This document shows, piece after piece, positions 1 to 7,322 of a stretch of DNA of 24,527 nt. The number at the start of each line of letters is the position of its first letter. Within the stretch, counting starts at the first letter, position 1. The notes below the pieces were generated by a model. The model did no database searches. It had not been told where the DNA came from and saw nothing but the letters and a program-made list of their open reading frames with translations. This stretch comes from Gammaproteobacteria bacterium (GTDB taxonomy: Bacteria; Pseudomonadota; Gammaproteobacteria; Granulosicoccales; Granulosicoccaceae), in contig JAHQVR010000116.1 in assembly GCA_019634245.1 (NCBI GenBank), positions 1-24,527 on the forward strand, written 5' to 3'. A program made the translations under genes and the position numbers.

Positions 1-1441
1 CCTTGCGTTGTTCTTCTGCGATACGCGCCTCTTCAGCTTTGCGTTGTTCTTCTGCGATACGCGCGTCTTCGGCCTTGCGTTGTTCTTCTGCGATACGCGC
101 CTCTTCGGCCTTGCGTTGTTCTTCTGCGATACGCGCCTCTTCGGCTTTGCGCTGTTCTTCCGCGATACGCGCCTCTTCGGCCTTGCGTTGTTCTTCCGCG
201 ATACGCGCCTCTTCGGCGTTGCGTTGTTCTTCTGCGATACGCGCCTCTTCGGCGTTGCGTTGCTCTTCTGCGATACGCGCTTCTTCGGCTTTACGTTCCT
301 CTTCAGCGATACGCGCTTCTTCGGCTTGTCGTTCCAGCTCTTGTCTCTGTCGTCGTTCTTCCTCCGCCTTCTGTCGTTCAGCAGCGGCAGCCTCTTCAGC
401 CTGTTTGAGGGCCAAAGCAGCAGCTTCTGCCTCAGCAGCTCTTTGGAGTTCTAATTGTTTCTGCTTCTCCAATTCTGCCGCCAATGCTGCTTTTTCTGCC
501 TCTGCGGCCAAACGCTTCTGTTCGATCTCTTGCAAACGCCGCGCTTCTTCTGCTGCGCGTTGTTCCTCTTCGATCCGTTGTTTTTCTTCCTCAGCTTGCT
601 CCTTCTCTGCCAACGCTCTTTGGCGCTCTTCATCGGCTTGACGGGCTTCTTCAAGCAGTCGTTGGCGTTCTGCTTCAGCGGCCCGAGCTTCGGCTTCCAG
701 CCGAGCTTTTTCTTCGGCTGCTTTCGCTTTCTCTTCAGCGGCCAATCGCGCCTGCTCCCGCAACTCCTCGGTTTGTTCTCTTGCTAAGCGCTGTTCTTCA
801 AGAAGACGCGCTCTTTCAGCTTCAGCTTCCACTCGAGCCTGTTCAATTCGTTGGGCCTCCTGCTCCACTCGCTCTTGTGCCGCTGCAATGCGATCTTCCT
901 CCCTTAAGCGCTCTTGACGTAATCGTTCTAGCTCTTTTTCTCGATCAGCGATTTGTTGTGCACTTAACGTATTTTGTTGTTCCCTTAGTGCCTCAATCTG
1001 AGCCCGTTCAGCTTCAGCATTCGCTTGTTGAATTTGTCGTTGACGTTCTAGCTCCGTAGCCTCATTCTGCAAAGCTTCAATCCGTTCTTTCTCCTGTTCT
1101 GCTACGGCTTTTTGCTGCTCAGTCAACGCTTCAGTTTCAGCCAGTTTTTCCTCAGCAGCTAATTTTGCAGCATCCAATGCTGCCAAGGTCTCTTCACGCG
1201 CACGCTGTTCTTCGGCTTCCTGACGCTGTTGTTCGTCTTCTTGAGCCTGCAGCTTTTCCATTTCTTGCAAGACATCAGCTTCGCTAATAGCCACGGCTTG
1301 TATAGGCTGATTCTCATCGAGAGAGTCACCCAATGACGGTGGGTCTTTTGCTACTTTCACGGCCAGCGCACCAAACAAACCGACGTGCAAGATCACGGAC
1401 AGAATGATGGCCAGAGGGTATTTTTTTAGCAGCGCAAACAT
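1..1441 (-). CDS. tolA: TolA, Tol-Pal envelope protein (partial, C-terminus off the left edge)
   Basis: TolA is the inner-membrane-anchored, periplasm-spanning protein of the Tol-Pal complex. It couples the TolQR proton-driven motor to TolB/Pal at the outer membrane during division. The minus-strand frame opens with ATG at 1441 and stays open to the edge, giving 480 codons. Residues about 10-27 form one membrane helix containing S15-VIL-H19, the SxxxH contact motif that TolA uses with TolQR. After it comes a very long Ala/Glu/Arg/Gln-rich stretch typical of TolA helical domain II. It ends at the edge in a perfectly periodic 12-residue repeat. The globular C-terminal domain III is not in the window, so the whole protein must exceed the 421 residues of the E. 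coli protein. The gene follows tolR after 2 bp. Assignment rests on the membrane motif, composition and the ybgC-tolQ-tolR order. Confidence 0.93.
   Translation of the reverse strand, partial: MFALLKKYPLAIILSVILHVGLFGALAVKVAKDPPSLGDSLDENQPIQAVAISEADVLQEMEKLQAQEDEQQRQEAEEQRAREETLAALDAAKLAAEEKLAETEALTEQQKAVAEQEKERIEALQNEATELERQRQIQQANAEAERAQIEALREQQNTLSAQQIADREKELERLRQERLREEDRIAAAQERVEQEAQRIEQARVEAEAERARLLEEQRLAREQTEELREQARLAAEEKAKAAEEKARLEAEARAAEAERQRLLEEARQADEERQRALAEKEQAEEEKQRIEEEQRAAEEARRLQEIEQKRLAAEAEKAALAAELEKQKQLELQRAAEAEAAALALKQAEEAAAAERQKAEEERRQRQELERQAEEARIAEEERKAEEARIAEEQRNAEEARIAEEQRNAEEARIAEEQRKAEEARIAEEQRKAEEARIAEEQRKAEEARIAEEQRKAEDARIAEEQRKAEEARIAEEQRK
6..329 (-). repeat. 36-bp tandem repeat array inside tolA (nine copies of 12 residues)
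   Basis: The same 36-bp unit starts at 6, 42, 78, 114, 150, 186, 222, 258 and 294, with only a few substitutions between copies, and part of another copy continues off the left edge. Read on the minus strand in the tolA frame, each unit encodes AEEARIAEEQRK or a close variant. Inner copies are nearly identical at DNA level; the copies at 258 and 294 are more diverged. This looks like recent tandem amplification within the helical domain of TolA. Confidence 0.95.
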
Positions 1442-1443
1442 GA

Positions 1444-1890
1444 TTAACGCGGAGGCTCTGACATCAATCCAATGGTTGAGGCACCAGCGCCCTGCAAAGC
1501 CACCATCGCTTGCATGATCTGACCGTAGTCCACCGCACTATCACCAGCAACCATGACCCGCTTGTTCGGATCGAGCCTCAATACGGCTGTGGCCAAGCGC
1601 TGCACTTCCGTTCTGTCCATCGCAGCTTCAGGATCTTCTCCCACATTTAAAAACCACTGTCCTGCAGCATCGATAGAAAGGATAAGAGGTTCTGAAGCTT
1701 TTCCGGCATCGAGGATGGGCGTGGCCGCAGCATCAGGAAGATCGATTTCAACACCTGTGCGCAATAACGGTGCTGTGATCATAAAGATAACGAGCAGCAC
1801 CAGCATGACATCAATGTATGGCACAACATTGATTTCAGCCATCTGACGTCTGCTGCGTCGAGTCCTGCTTATCTGTTGGGTTCTTGCCAC
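1444..1890 (-). CDS. tolR: TolR, proton-channel subunit of the Tol-Pal motor
   Basis: TolR works with TolQ as the proton-motive-force motor that energises TolA; it has one N-terminal membrane helix and a periplasmic domain. The 148-residue protein has a basic cytoplasmic N-terminus, then EINVVPYIDVMLVLLVIFM. D27 in this helix matches the essential channel aspartate (D23 in E. coli TolR). Length is normal for the ExbD/TolR family. The start is a GTG at 1890-1888, 9 bp after the tolQ stop. No ATG lies near it upstream; the next ATG (M17) would remove the basic cytoplasmic tail, so GTG is preferred. tolA starts 2 bp downstream. Confidence 0.95.
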   Translation of the reverse strand: MARTQQISRTRRSRRQMAEINVVPYIDVMLVLLVIFMITAPLLRTGVEIDLPDAAATPILDAGKASEPLILSIDAAGQWFLNVGEDPEAAMDRTEVQRLATAVLRLDPNKRVMVAGDSAVDYGQIMQAMVALQGAGASTIGLMSEPPR

Positions 1891-1899
1891 GGTGCCGGA

Positions 1900-2607
1900 T
1901 TACACCTGAGGATGGCTGTGACTGTCTGACTGAGAACGCCGAATAGCTTGGCGTTGAAGGACGGTAGAAAACTCTTCCGAGAAATTTTCATACCGATTAA
2001 TGAGCTTGTCTATTTCCGTCGCAAAACGATTATAAAAAATAACGGCTGGAATAGCTGCAAACAATCCGATCGCTGTCGCGATAAGCGCTTCGGCGATGCC
2101 CGGCGCTACCATCGCGAGAGTGGCTTGCTGAACATTTCCCAGAGCCGTAAATGAATTCATAATCCCCCACACCGTACCAAACAAACCTATGTACGGACTG
2201 ATCGATCCGACGGTTGCCAAAAACGGCAGGTGCTGATCGACAATGTCAGATTCACGCGCCACTGCAATACGCATCGCACGCCCTGAACCATCCATGATGA
2301 TTTCGTCGTTATCGGTTTTACGACGTAAGCGGCCGAACTCTGAGAACCCAGCTTCAAATATTCGCTCAAGCCCACTTAAAGTACCTCGTCGCATAGTGAG
2401 CTGGGAGTAGGTACCAGAAATATCAGAGGATCCCCAAAAATCTTGCTCGAAGTCTTCTGCCAATTGGCGGGCTTTTCGCAATTGCAGTGATTTACCCAGA
2501 ATCAACGCCCAAGACATCACGGATGCGATTATCAAAATCACCATGACAGCTTGAACTACTGGGCTAGCATTCAGTGCCAGGTGCAGGAACGACATGTCAG
2601 TATTCAC
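1900..2607 (-). CDS. tolQ: TolQ, stator subunit of the Tol-Pal motor
   Basis: TolQ is the multi-pass inner-membrane partner of TolR and TolA (MotA/TolQ/ExbB family). The 235 residues show three hydrophobic helices at about 17-37, 129-153 and 167-192. The family signature GLFGTVWGIM lies at 141-150. T145 and T178, which line the ion path in E. coli TolQ, fall at the same residue numbers. The start is GTG at 2607-2605, overlapping the ybgC stop as GTGA. An AGAGAGG sequence lies about 10 nt before this GTG but over 20 nt before the alternative ATG (M5), which favours the GTG and translational coupling to ybgC. Confidence 0.95.
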   Translation of the reverse strand: MNTDMSFLHLALNASPVVQAVMVILIIASVMSWALILGKSLQLRKARQLAEDFEQDFWGSSDISGTYSQLTMRRGTLSGLERIFEAGFSEFGRLRRKTDNDEIIMDGSGRAMRIAVARESDIVDQHLPFLATVGSISPYIGLFGTVWGIMNSFTALGNVQQATLAMVAPGIAEALIATAIGLFAAIPAVIFYNRFATEIDKLINRYENFSEEFSTVLQRQAIRRSQSDSHSHPQV

Positions 2608-3002
2608 GAGACAATTGCCTCTCTAATTTCAGTTGGAATTGCGCACGGCGCTAGTGTATCTGTATTTACACAGGCCAGACGCACAGTGGCGCTCACCAAC
2701 AGGTCAGTACCTTTCATGATGGTTTGCTCACACACCAAACTCGCAGGCTTAAGCGTCAATAACTTAGCGGACACAACCAGTTCATCGTTAAACCTTGCTG
2801 GTTTTAAATAGTGCACATGTGTTTCACGCACTACAAACATCCGGCAGTGTTGACTTTGCCACTGATCCAGTTCCACACCACAGGCCCGCAACCATTCAGT
2901 CCGAGCGCGCTCCATGTGTTTTAGGTAGTTGGCATAAAAAACGATGCCGCCTGCATCGGTATCTTCCAGATAGACCCGCAGAGGCATGGAGTAACATTGC
3001 AT
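2604..3002 (-). CDS. ybgC: YbgC, hotdog-fold acyl-CoA thioesterase of the tol-pal operon
   Basis: YbgC is a cytoplasmic 4-hydroxybenzoyl-CoA-thioesterase-like enzyme. It acts on acyl-CoA or acyl-ACP and is usually the first gene of the tol-pal operon. The 132-residue protein has the family motif LEDTDAGG at about 12-19; D16 corresponds to the catalytic D18 of E. coli YbgC. This is followed by the conserved YANYLKHMERARTEWL helix. Length equals the family norm. ATG at 3002 is the first start; M6 (2987) is also possible because neither has a strong Shine-Dalgarno sequence. The 3' end overlaps tolQ by 4 bp. Confidence 0.93.
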   Translation of the reverse strand: MQCYSMPLRVYLEDTDAGGIVFYANYLKHMERARTEWLRACGVELDQWQSQHCRMFVVRETHVHYLKPARFNDELVVSAKLLTLKPASLVCEQTIMKGTDLLVSATVRLACVNTDTLAPCAIPTEIREAIVS

Positions 3003-3202
3003 TTAAACCGGCCAATTGTCTCAAAAACTGTCAACAAAATACAGTTAAAGTCTCGATAATACAGGGCGTTCCGGCTTCACTGTAGAGATTGCTAAAGGGA
3101 TGAACAATTTTCCAACAGCATTGACACTATTTCAGCACGCCAACGGCAGTGTAAAGGCGATTTATTTTTGTACACACACCCGACAAAGACATTGATCGAT
3201 GT
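3003..3202 (-). promoter_or_regulatory. Spacer between ruvB and ybgC; probable tol-operon promoter region
   Basis: This is the largest gap in the left block (200 bp) and the natural place for a promoter of ybgC-tolQRA. On the minus strand a perfect TTGACA lies at 3034-3029, but no good -10 hexamer follows at 16-18 bp. A TATTAT lies at 3061-3056 without a convincing -35. No intrinsic terminator with a T-run was found after ruvB. The location is suggestive; the exact promoter is unresolved. Confidence 0.3.
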
Positions 3203-4231
3203 TCAGGAGATGGGCAATTTACCCTGTGCAGAAGCTGTGTTCTCAAGCCCAAAGTGCTGATAGGTAAGGTCGGTCACAACACGCCCTCTGGGGGTTCGCA
3301 TCAGTAGACCTTGCTGAATCAAATAAGGTTCAACCACTTCTTCAATTGTGCCAGCGTCTTCACTCAACGCAGCGCCAAGATTGTCCACCCCCACCGGCCC
3401 ACCACCGAATTTTTCAATAATCGCTAGAAGCAGCCGGCGATCGACACTATCGAGCCCCAGTCGATCTACTTTGAGTAAATTCAATGCATCGTCAGCAACG
3501 GCTTCATTGATAACGCCATCGGCACGAATATCGGCATAATCTCGCACTCGACGCAACAATCGATTGGCGATTCTGGGCGTCCCACGTGAACGCCGAGCAA
3601 TTTCAAAACACCCGGCTTCATCGGCCTCAACCTCTAACAACCGCGCACTGCGAGACACAATGCCCGCCAGATCCTTGGCAGCATAAAATTCTAAGCGCTG
3701 AACGATTCCGAAGCGATCTCTTAAGGGTGACGTCAACAAGCCCGCCCGAGTCGTTGCACCCACCAACGTAAACGGTGGTAAATCTATCTTAAACGACCGA
3801 GCCGTTGATCCTTCACCTGTCATGATGTCGATTTGATAGTCCTCCATGGCGGGGTATAAGACTTCTTCAACAATCGCACTTAAGCGATGAATCTCATCCA
3901 CAAACAGGACATCACCAGACTCTAAATTCGTCAGAATAGCGGCCAAGTCACCGGGACGTTCGAGCACCGGGCCAGAGGTTTGTAACAGGCGTACATCCAG
4001 CTCGTTGGCGATAATGTTGGCCAAGGTTGTTTTGCCCAAACCCGGAGGCCCGAAGAGCAAGACATGATCTAACGCATCATCTCGGCGACTGGCCGCCTGA
4101 ATAAACAGATCCAATTGCTCTGTCACTGCCTCCTGACCGCGATAGTCCGCCAGCTTTTTAGGTCGCATAGCACGTTCTTGTGCGTCTTCATTTTTCTTTA
4201 CTGGCGTTAACAAGCGCTCGGTATCAGTCAT
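3203..4231 (-). CDS. ruvB: RuvB, Holliday-junction branch-migration ATPase
   Basis: RuvB is the AAA+ hexameric motor that, loaded by RuvA, drives branch migration of Holliday junctions. Visible motifs are Walker [10 protein letters not shown] (about 61-69), Walker B DEIHR (about 112-116), the GATTRAG sensor region and a C-terminal winged-helix segment containing TPRGRV. The frame is open from a TTG at 4237, but the ATG at 4231 has a GGA spaced 9 nt upstream and is chosen, giving 342 residues; this fits the family (336 in E. coli). It follows ruvA by 18 bp in the usual ruvC-ruvA-ruvB order. Confidence 0.97.
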   Translation of the reverse strand: MTDTERLLTPVKKNEDAQERAMRPKKLADYRGQEAVTEQLDLFIQAASRRDDALDHVLLFGPPGLGKTTLANIIANELDVRLLQTSGPVLERPGDLAAILTNLESGDVLFVDEIHRLSAIVEEVLYPAMEDYQIDIMTGEGSTARSFKIDLPPFTLVGATTRAGLLTSPLRDRFGIVQRLEFYAAKDLAGIVSRSARLLEVEADEAGCFEIARRSRGTPRIANRLLRRVRDYADIRADGVINEAVADDALNLLKVDRLGLDSVDRRLLLAIIEKFGGGPVGVDNLGAALSEDAGTIEEVVEPYLIQQGLLMRTPRGRVVTDLTYQHFGLENTASAQGKLPIS

Positions 4232-4249
4232 CGACAAAGTTCCAGATGA

Positions 4250-4843
4250 TCAAGCATTCACAGCACGCAGAGCAGCGCGAATCATTTCTTCAACACTTTG
4301 CCCATCCTCGGATACTTTGTCGAGTAAGCGTTGGGATTCTGCTTGCCGATACCCCAAAGCCATCAAGGCTTCCACCGCTTGCGTTTGCAGATCACTGTTA
4401 CTACTCACTGGCTGGGCTCCAGATGATCCATCAGTGCCAATGGTGTCGAGCTTATCGGCCATATCGAGCAATAATTGCTCAGCGGTTTTTTTTCCAATTC
4501 CTGGAATCTTGGTAAGTGCTACCACATCCTTTCGCGCCACGCAGGCGATAAATTCATCCGGAGACATACCGGAGAGTATTGTCAATGCTACTTTCGCACC
4601 CACACCCTTAACTTTTAACAATGCGCGGAATAAGTGCCGCTCGATTTCTGTTGCGAAGCCGTATAGAAGCTGGGCATCTTCACGCACCAGCAAATGCGTA
4701 AACAATTCAGCCGTGCTGCCCACCGGTGCGAGCACATAGTGCGTCGACATCGGCGCATCTACCTCATAGCCCACACCTTGAACATCCAACACTAAGCTTG
4801 GAGGGCTTTTCTCTAACAGAACCCCTTTCAACCGCCCAATCAC
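4250..4843 (-). CDS. ruvA: RuvA, Holliday-junction binding subunit
   Basis: RuvA forms the tetramer that binds the four-way DNA junction and recruits RuvB. The 197-residue protein begins MIGRLKG, has an N-terminal OB-fold, then paired helix-hairpin-helix motifs (LLKVKGVGAKVAL and LTKIPGIGKKTAEQLL), an acidic/serine-rich linker and the C-terminal RuvB-binding helices (EALMALGYRQAESQRLL). The start is GTG at 4843-4841, overlapping the ruvC stop as GTGA, so translation is probably coupled. Length is close to the E. coli protein (203). Confidence 0.97.
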   Translation of the reverse strand: MIGRLKGVLLEKSPPSLVLDVQGVGYEVDAPMSTHYVLAPVGSTAELFTHLLVREDAQLLYGFATEIERHLFRALLKVKGVGAKVALTILSGMSPDEFIACVARKDVVALTKIPGIGKKTAEQLLLDMADKLDTIGTDGSSGAQPVSSNSDLQTQAVEALMALGYRQAESQRLLDKVSEDGQSVEEMIRAALRAVNA

Positions 4844-5379
4844 CAGCGAAGCCCTCGGCCACGCGCTTTGCGTCTAGGTGATACTGATACGCCTTTAATC
4901 ACAGATTGTCGTGAATGAGCATGACAAATGGCGACAGCCAACCCATCGGCTGCATCGGCTTGCAACACACGTTGGATGTCTAGTTGCGCTTTGACCATGG
5001 TTTGTATCTGCTTTTTTTCCGCCGAACCGGTACCGGCAACCACTTGCTTAATCGAACGCGCAGAATATTCAAACACCGCCATGTCTGCCGCGACCACAGC
5101 GGTAATTGCCGCACCTCTTGCCTGGCCAAGTTTTAAAGCAGACATGGGATTGTTACTCACAAAGACTTGTTCAACAGCGGCTTCGATGGGCTGCCACTGA
5201 TCGACTACTTCGACGATAGAACGATGTATGTGCCCAAGCCGTTCTGCAAAAGAATCTCCCTTGACACGAATGTGCCCGTGATCCACATAGATGTTGCGAT
5301 GCCCATCGGTGTCAATAACACCATAACCAGTAACGACTGAACCCGGATCGATTCCCAGCACTCGCGTCAGTGTTTTCAA
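4840..5379 (-). CDS. ruvC: RuvC, Holliday-junction resolvase
   Basis: RuvC is the dimeric, Mg2+-dependent endonuclease that cuts Holliday junctions symmetrically. All four catalytic acids are present: D11 (LGIDPGS), E70 (AAVEQVF), D142 and D145 (ADAADGLA), matching D7, E66, D138 and D141 of E. coli. The 179 residues are close to the E. coli length (173). The start appears to be TTG at 5379-5377, overlapping the yebC stop as TTGA, with a GAGG about 8 nt upstream. A later GTG would leave only a few residues before the catalytic strand. The gene overlaps ruvA by 4 bp. Confidence 0.96.
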   Translation of the reverse strand: MKTLTRVLGIDPGSVVTGYGVIDTDGHRNIYVDHGHIRVKGDSFAERLGHIHRSIVEVVDQWQPIEAAVEQVFVSNNPMSALKLGQARGAAITAVVAADMAVFEYSARSIKQVVAGTGSAEKKQIQTMVKAQLDIQRVLQADAADGLAVAICHAHSRQSVIKGVSVSPRRKARGRGLRW

Positions 5380-6113
5380 ACGTAAGCCTCAGGAGGAATA
5401 TCGGCATTGCTATACACATTCTGCACATCATCAATGTCTTCCAGAGCATCAATAAGCTTCAGTAGTTTCTCACCTTGCTCGGCATCTAACGCTACCTCAG
5501 TCGAGGCTCGCATCGTCACTTCAGAATGCTCTGGCTCAAGCCCCTTGGCGACCATCGCCTCTTTCACATCCACGAAACTCTGTTCATCAGTGATGACTTC
5601 CACAGATCCGTCGTCATCACTGACAACATCTTCTGCACCGGCATCAAGCGCGGCTTCCATCAGCGTGTCTTCATCAGAACCAGCTGGGTAATTGAGCACG
5701 CCGAGCTTACTGAATAAATAAGACACCGAGCCGACCGCTCCCAGGTTTCCACCGTATTTTCCAAAGGTATGTTTGACCTCGGATACCGTGCGGTTTTTGT
5801 TATCGGTCATGGTATCCACCATTATGGCCACGCCGTTGACGCCATAACCTTCATAGCGGTTTTCTTCGTAAGCCACACCATCGAGTTCGCCAGCGCCTTT
5901 TTTGACGGCACGCTCAATAGTATCTTTGGTCATATTAGCGCCAAGCGCTTTATCAACCGCTAGTCGCAGCCGGGGGTTTGAATTCAGGTCTGAACCACCC
6001 ATTCTCGCCGCGACATTTATCTCGCGAATTAACTTAGTGAACAACTTACCGCGCTTCGCATCTTGTGCGTTTTTACGGTGTTGGATATTTGCCCATTTAC
6101 TGTGACCTGCCAT
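5376..6113 (-). CDS. yebC: YebC/TACO1-family protein
   Basis: YebC-family proteins are described both as DNA-binding transcriptional regulators and, more recently, as ribosome-associated factors helping translation of proline-rich stretches. The 245-residue protein begins with the hallmark MAGHSKWANIQHRKNAQDAK and continues with the family's three-domain pattern, including ERAVKKGAGE and the EVKHTFGKYGGNLG segment. Length is standard. ATG at 6113 has an AGGGG directly upstream. It is the usual neighbour of ruvC and overlaps it by 4 bp. Confidence 0.97.
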   Translation of the reverse strand: MAGHSKWANIQHRKNAQDAKRGKLFTKLIREINVAARMGGSDLNSNPRLRLAVDKALGANMTKDTIERAVKKGAGELDGVAYEENRYEGYGVNGVAIMVDTMTDNKNRTVSEVKHTFGKYGGNLGAVGSVSYLFSKLGVLNYPAGSDEDTLMEAALDAGAEDVVSDDDGSVEVITDEQSFVDVKEAMVAKGLEPEHSEVTMRASTEVALDAEQGEKLLKLIDALEDIDDVQNVYSNADIPPEAYV

Positions 6114-6162
6114 CGTCCCCTCTTTCGCTTAACTGTGCATTTGTGACAAACGAATTAGCCAA

Positions 6163-6846
6163 TCATCGAGTGAAATGACCATGAGTTAAAAACTCGGCCA
6201 CACGACGCGCACATTGTTTGGAAAACACCATCATTGAATGTGTGTAGCGCACACTGATTTCATCTGTAATACCCTGTAACCGTGTTTCTTCAACAGACAC
6301 GACCCCATCACTACCTTCGACAGCGAATAACACCGAACCCAATCCTAACCGTAGTGAACCGGTTATGATGCCCAAAGGTCGATCAAATGTATATTCCGGA
6401 GCGCCGCCGAGCAAACCGTTCTCCACACTTCTACCCAACAAAGGGCGGAACAAGCGGTTCCTGTACAACTTTGAGGCGAACGCGCTGCCTCGGACCGGAG
6501 AACCCAGCAATACCACCTTACCCGGAGGTAAATCGGTGTTTTGTTCAAGCAAGTGTAGGATCACGATACCACCCAGACTGTGACCAACCCAATGCACCGT
6601 ACGATGGGTCAATTCATCGCACTTGGCCTTGAGTATGGTGGCATTTTCCGCAGGTGTTTGTTTAAGGAATCGATAGCTCACGACATGCGTATCGAATCCT
6701 TGAGCTTTTAGGCGCTTCGCCATCAACTTCATTAAGAAGCCTTGCATCCAAATTCCATGGACAAGCACCACCGCTTCCTCGTTGGCTTGAGGTGAGTGTT
6801 CGTCGTTTTTCAGGATTGGCGGCTCACTGGATGGATGGCGCTGCAT
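6163..6846 (-). CDS. Alpha/beta-hydrolase (lipase-like, GHSLGG)
   Basis: This is a serine hydrolase of unknown substrate, probably cytoplasmic since no signal peptide is seen. The 227 residues show an oxyanion-loop VLVHGIWMQG (about 28-37), the nucleophile elbow GHSLGG with S90, a likely acid at D180 (GSDGVVS) and a likely catalytic H203 (YTHSMMVF). This is the normal order of a triad in the lipase/PGAP1-like group. ATG at 6846 is chosen over an adjacent GTG at 6849 because a TGAGG lies 8 nt before it. It sits between nudB (43 bp away) and yebC (49 bp away), a position normally empty in this gene order, so it looks like a lineage-specific insertion into the operon. Confidence 0.85.
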   Translation of the reverse strand: MQRHPSSEPPILKNDEHSPQANEEAVVLVHGIWMQGFLMKLMAKRLKAQGFDTHVVSYRFLKQTPAENATILKAKCDELTHRTVHWVGHSLGGIVILHLLEQNTDLPPGKVVLLGSPVRGSAFASKLYRNRLFRPLLGRSVENGLLGGAPEYTFDRPLGIITGSLRLGLGSVLFAVEGSDGVVSVEETRLQGITDEISVRYTHSMMVFSKQCARRVAEFLTHGHFTR

Positions 6847-6889
6847 CACTCGGGCCTCAGACTGTGTGGCGTACCTGATAAGTAGGGTT

Positions 6890-7321
6890 TCATCCGAGTG
6901 TTCCGCGCAGAGTTTCCAAGGCCTGTCGGTTAGTTGAAGAGCTCACTTTGCTTAGCGCTTGCTCATAGCTCACCCATTGATATTCCAGATGCTCTTCGGG
7001 TTGCAGCTGAATATCGCAGGTATCGTCCAGGCGTACGCTGAACCAATGCTCTTCGTTGTGTGTCACCTCGGGCGCATACCGACTGCGCCAGTTATCCTTA
7101 ATAGGAAAGCGCACCGAGGTGTGGAGATCCTGGACGTTCCTGGGAGCCAACCCTGTCTCCTCTTTTAACTCTCTTAACGCAGCCTGCTCGAATGTTTCAC
7201 CGGGCTCGACACTACCCGTTATCGATTGCCAAAAATCGGGTAAATCTTTCCGCCGCAGTAATAACACCTCACCGGCGTGTGTGTACACCAACACCAACAC
7301 CGAAACGGGTATTTTGTACAT
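6890..7321 (-). CDS. nudB: NudB, dihydroneopterin triphosphate diphosphatase
   Basis: NudB removes pyrophosphate from dihydroneopterin triphosphate, an early step of folate synthesis. The 143-residue protein has a complete Nudix box at about residues 36-58: G-x5-E-x7-REL-x-EE-x-GL with every key residue present. The frame extends upstream inside aspS to 7387, but the ATG at 7321 begins MYKIPVSVLV, where NudB proteins begin, and lies 1 bp after the aspS stop. The longer version would add 22 residues overlapping aspS. The aspS-nudB pairing supports the call. Its folate product may serve the tetrahydrofolate-dependent operon in this window, but only as general metabolism. Confidence 0.9.
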   Translation of the reverse strand: MYKIPVSVLVLVYTHAGEVLLLRRKDLPDFWQSITGSVEPGETFEQAALRELKEETGLAPRNVQDLHTSVRFPIKDNWRSRYAPEVTHNEEHWFSVRLDDTCDIQLQPEEHLEYQWVSYEQALSKVSSSTNRQALETLRGTLG

Positions 7322-7322
7322 A

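Noticed and set aside
3..1059. Several overlapping plus-strand ORFs rich in Ser/Ala/Arg or Phe/Leu
   Set aside because: They are mirror frames of the repetitive tolA coding sequence on the minus strand; their periodicity is that of the 36-bp repeat, and none resembles a known protein.
3121..3150. Plus-strand TTGACA as a promoter
   Set aside because: No -10 hexamer follows at 16-18 bp, and no plus-strand gene lies downstream.
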